From an uncultured Oscillospiraceae bacterium (GTDB lineage Bacteria; Bacillota; Clostridia; Oscillospirales; Oscillospiraceae), in the NCBI GenBank assembly GCA_910577805.1, contig CAJTOE010000050.1:1-14503 (forward strand): a stretch of DNA of 14,503 nucleotides, given 5' to 3'. Position 1 is the first letter of the stretch; each line of letters opens with the position of its first letter. The position numbers and the translations under genes were made by a program. The notes under the pieces were generated by a model, which made no database searches, was not told where the DNA came from, and was given only the letters and a program-made list of their open reading frames with translations. Shown here piece after piece: positions 14,073-14,503 of the stretch.

Positions 14073-14114
14073 GTCAACGAATTTACCGAAGAAGAGGTCA
14101 TACAACACGAATGA
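14073..14114 (+). pseudogene. Remnant of the 3' end of a second znuA copy
   Basis: Bases 14073-14111 align without gaps to 13832-13870 of znuA at 30 of 39 positions. In the same frame they read VNEFTEEEVIQHE against VNGFAGEELIRHE at the znuA C-terminus (8 of 13 identical). The remnant ends in TGA, which overlaps the znuC ATG (ATGA), the arrangement expected of an original znuA-znuC operon. The body of this gene copy is absent: the remnant starts about 10 bases after the znuC promoter dyad. Confidence 0.72.
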
Positions 14115-14503
14115 GAAAGATCAAACACGGAAAACTTGCCGCCGGGTGCGCGGACTCCTGCTGCCTGAAGCTGGACGGTCTGTCGGTGCAGCTCCAGGGG
14201 GAGCGCATTTTGCAGGACGTCTCGTTCCACCTCCACTGCGGGGAGATCGCCGCCCTCATCGGCCCCAACGGCGCGGGCAAATCCTCCCTGTTCCGGTGCA
14301 TCCTGGGCCAGATGGCCTATCAGGGGAAAATCACGTTTTCTCCCGCGCGGGGACCTGCCATCCCTCTGTCCGCCCCCCTGATCGGCTACGTGCCCCAGGC
14401 CCCCAGCTTCGACCGGGGCGACCCGGTGAGCGTGCTGGACTTCTTCACCGCCGCCACCGCCAAGTGGCCGGTCTGTCTGCCCATTCCGGCCAAATACCGG
14501 ACC
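14111..14503 (+). CDS. znuC: Metal ABC transporter ATP-binding protein, ZnuC-like (3' partial)
   Basis: ATPase that would power uptake of metal delivered by ZnuA; the window ends after 131 residues, before the signature and Walker B motifs. Visible are LDGLSVQLQGERILQDVSFH at the domain start, Walker A GPNGAGKS (51-58) and the Q-loop Gln96 in IGYVPQAPSFD. An unusual extension of about 18 residues precedes the domain, with cysteines at 13, 17 and 18 (GCADSCC). The start at 14111 overlaps the stop of the znuA remnant; AGAGG (14093-14097) is 13 bases upstream, a long spacing. Substrate type is inferred from znuA; a permease gene is expected just outside the window. Confidence 0.9.
   Translation, partial: MRKIKHGKLAAGCADSCCLKLDGLSVQLQGERILQDVSFHLHCGEIAALIGPNGAGKSSLFRCILGQMAYQGKITFSPARGPAIPLSAPLIGYVPQAPSFDRGDPVSVLDFFTAATAKWPVCLPIPAKYRT

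Noticed and set aside
13905..14114. 69-codon + frame between znuA and znuC as a complete gene
   Set aside because: It runs through the znuA terminator and the znuC promoter and has no ribosome site; only its last 13 codons are meaningful, as a znuA remnant.

Overview
The window looks like chromosomal DNA of a spore-forming, high-GC gut Clostridium relative, probably Oscillospirales (Flavonifractor/Lawsonibacter-like). The evidence is a SpoIIR sporulation gene, GC-rich codon use with strong AGGAGG-type ribosome sites, sigma-A promoters with 17-base spacers, a TAXI-type TRAP transporter, a ThrH-type phosphatase, a lone Uma2-family gene and short GC-rich hairpin repeats between genes. No phage, transposase, CRISPR array, rRNA or tRNA was seen. 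The genus is an inference.

Layout. (1) 1-3143, + strand: the 3' part of a TAXI solute-binding lipoprotein and its fused TRAP permease, separated by two large hairpins and closed by a strong terminator. (2) 3303-8237, + strand: a promoter, then a tightly packed run of an Lrp/AsnC regulator, a class I/II aminotransferase, ThrH, two small membrane proteins, a DUF1015 protein and IspE. Several junctions overlap by 4-7 bases. (3) 8257-9646, + strand: a dispersed hairpin repeat, a Uma2-family protein, a 22-bp-stem palindrome that runs into the next start codon, and SpoIIR. (4) 9637-12667, - strand: glutamine-dependent NAD+ synthase (NadE) followed by two half-size chromate-transporter-family proteins, joined by 4-base overlaps, with a good promoter at 12709-12737. 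(5) 12771-14503, + strand: another repeat copy, then a metal (probably zinc) ABC uptake locus with a ZnuA-like binding protein, a terminator, a second copy of the znuA promoter, a short remnant of a second znuA 3' end, and the start of the ZnuC-like ATPase, cut by the window edge.

How the genes may work together. The Lrp-aminotransferase-ThrH-DUF1015 run suggests an amino-acid module around phosphoserine or phosphohomoserine, with IspE (isoprenoid precursors) carried along. The zinc locus appears to have been rebuilt by duplication and deletion: near-identical promoters precede znuA and znuC, and the last 13 codons of a lost znuA copy still overlap the znuC start. Most genes are ordinary; the less expected observations concern the zinc locus, the hairpin repeats, the hairpin at the spoIIR start and the gene groupings.
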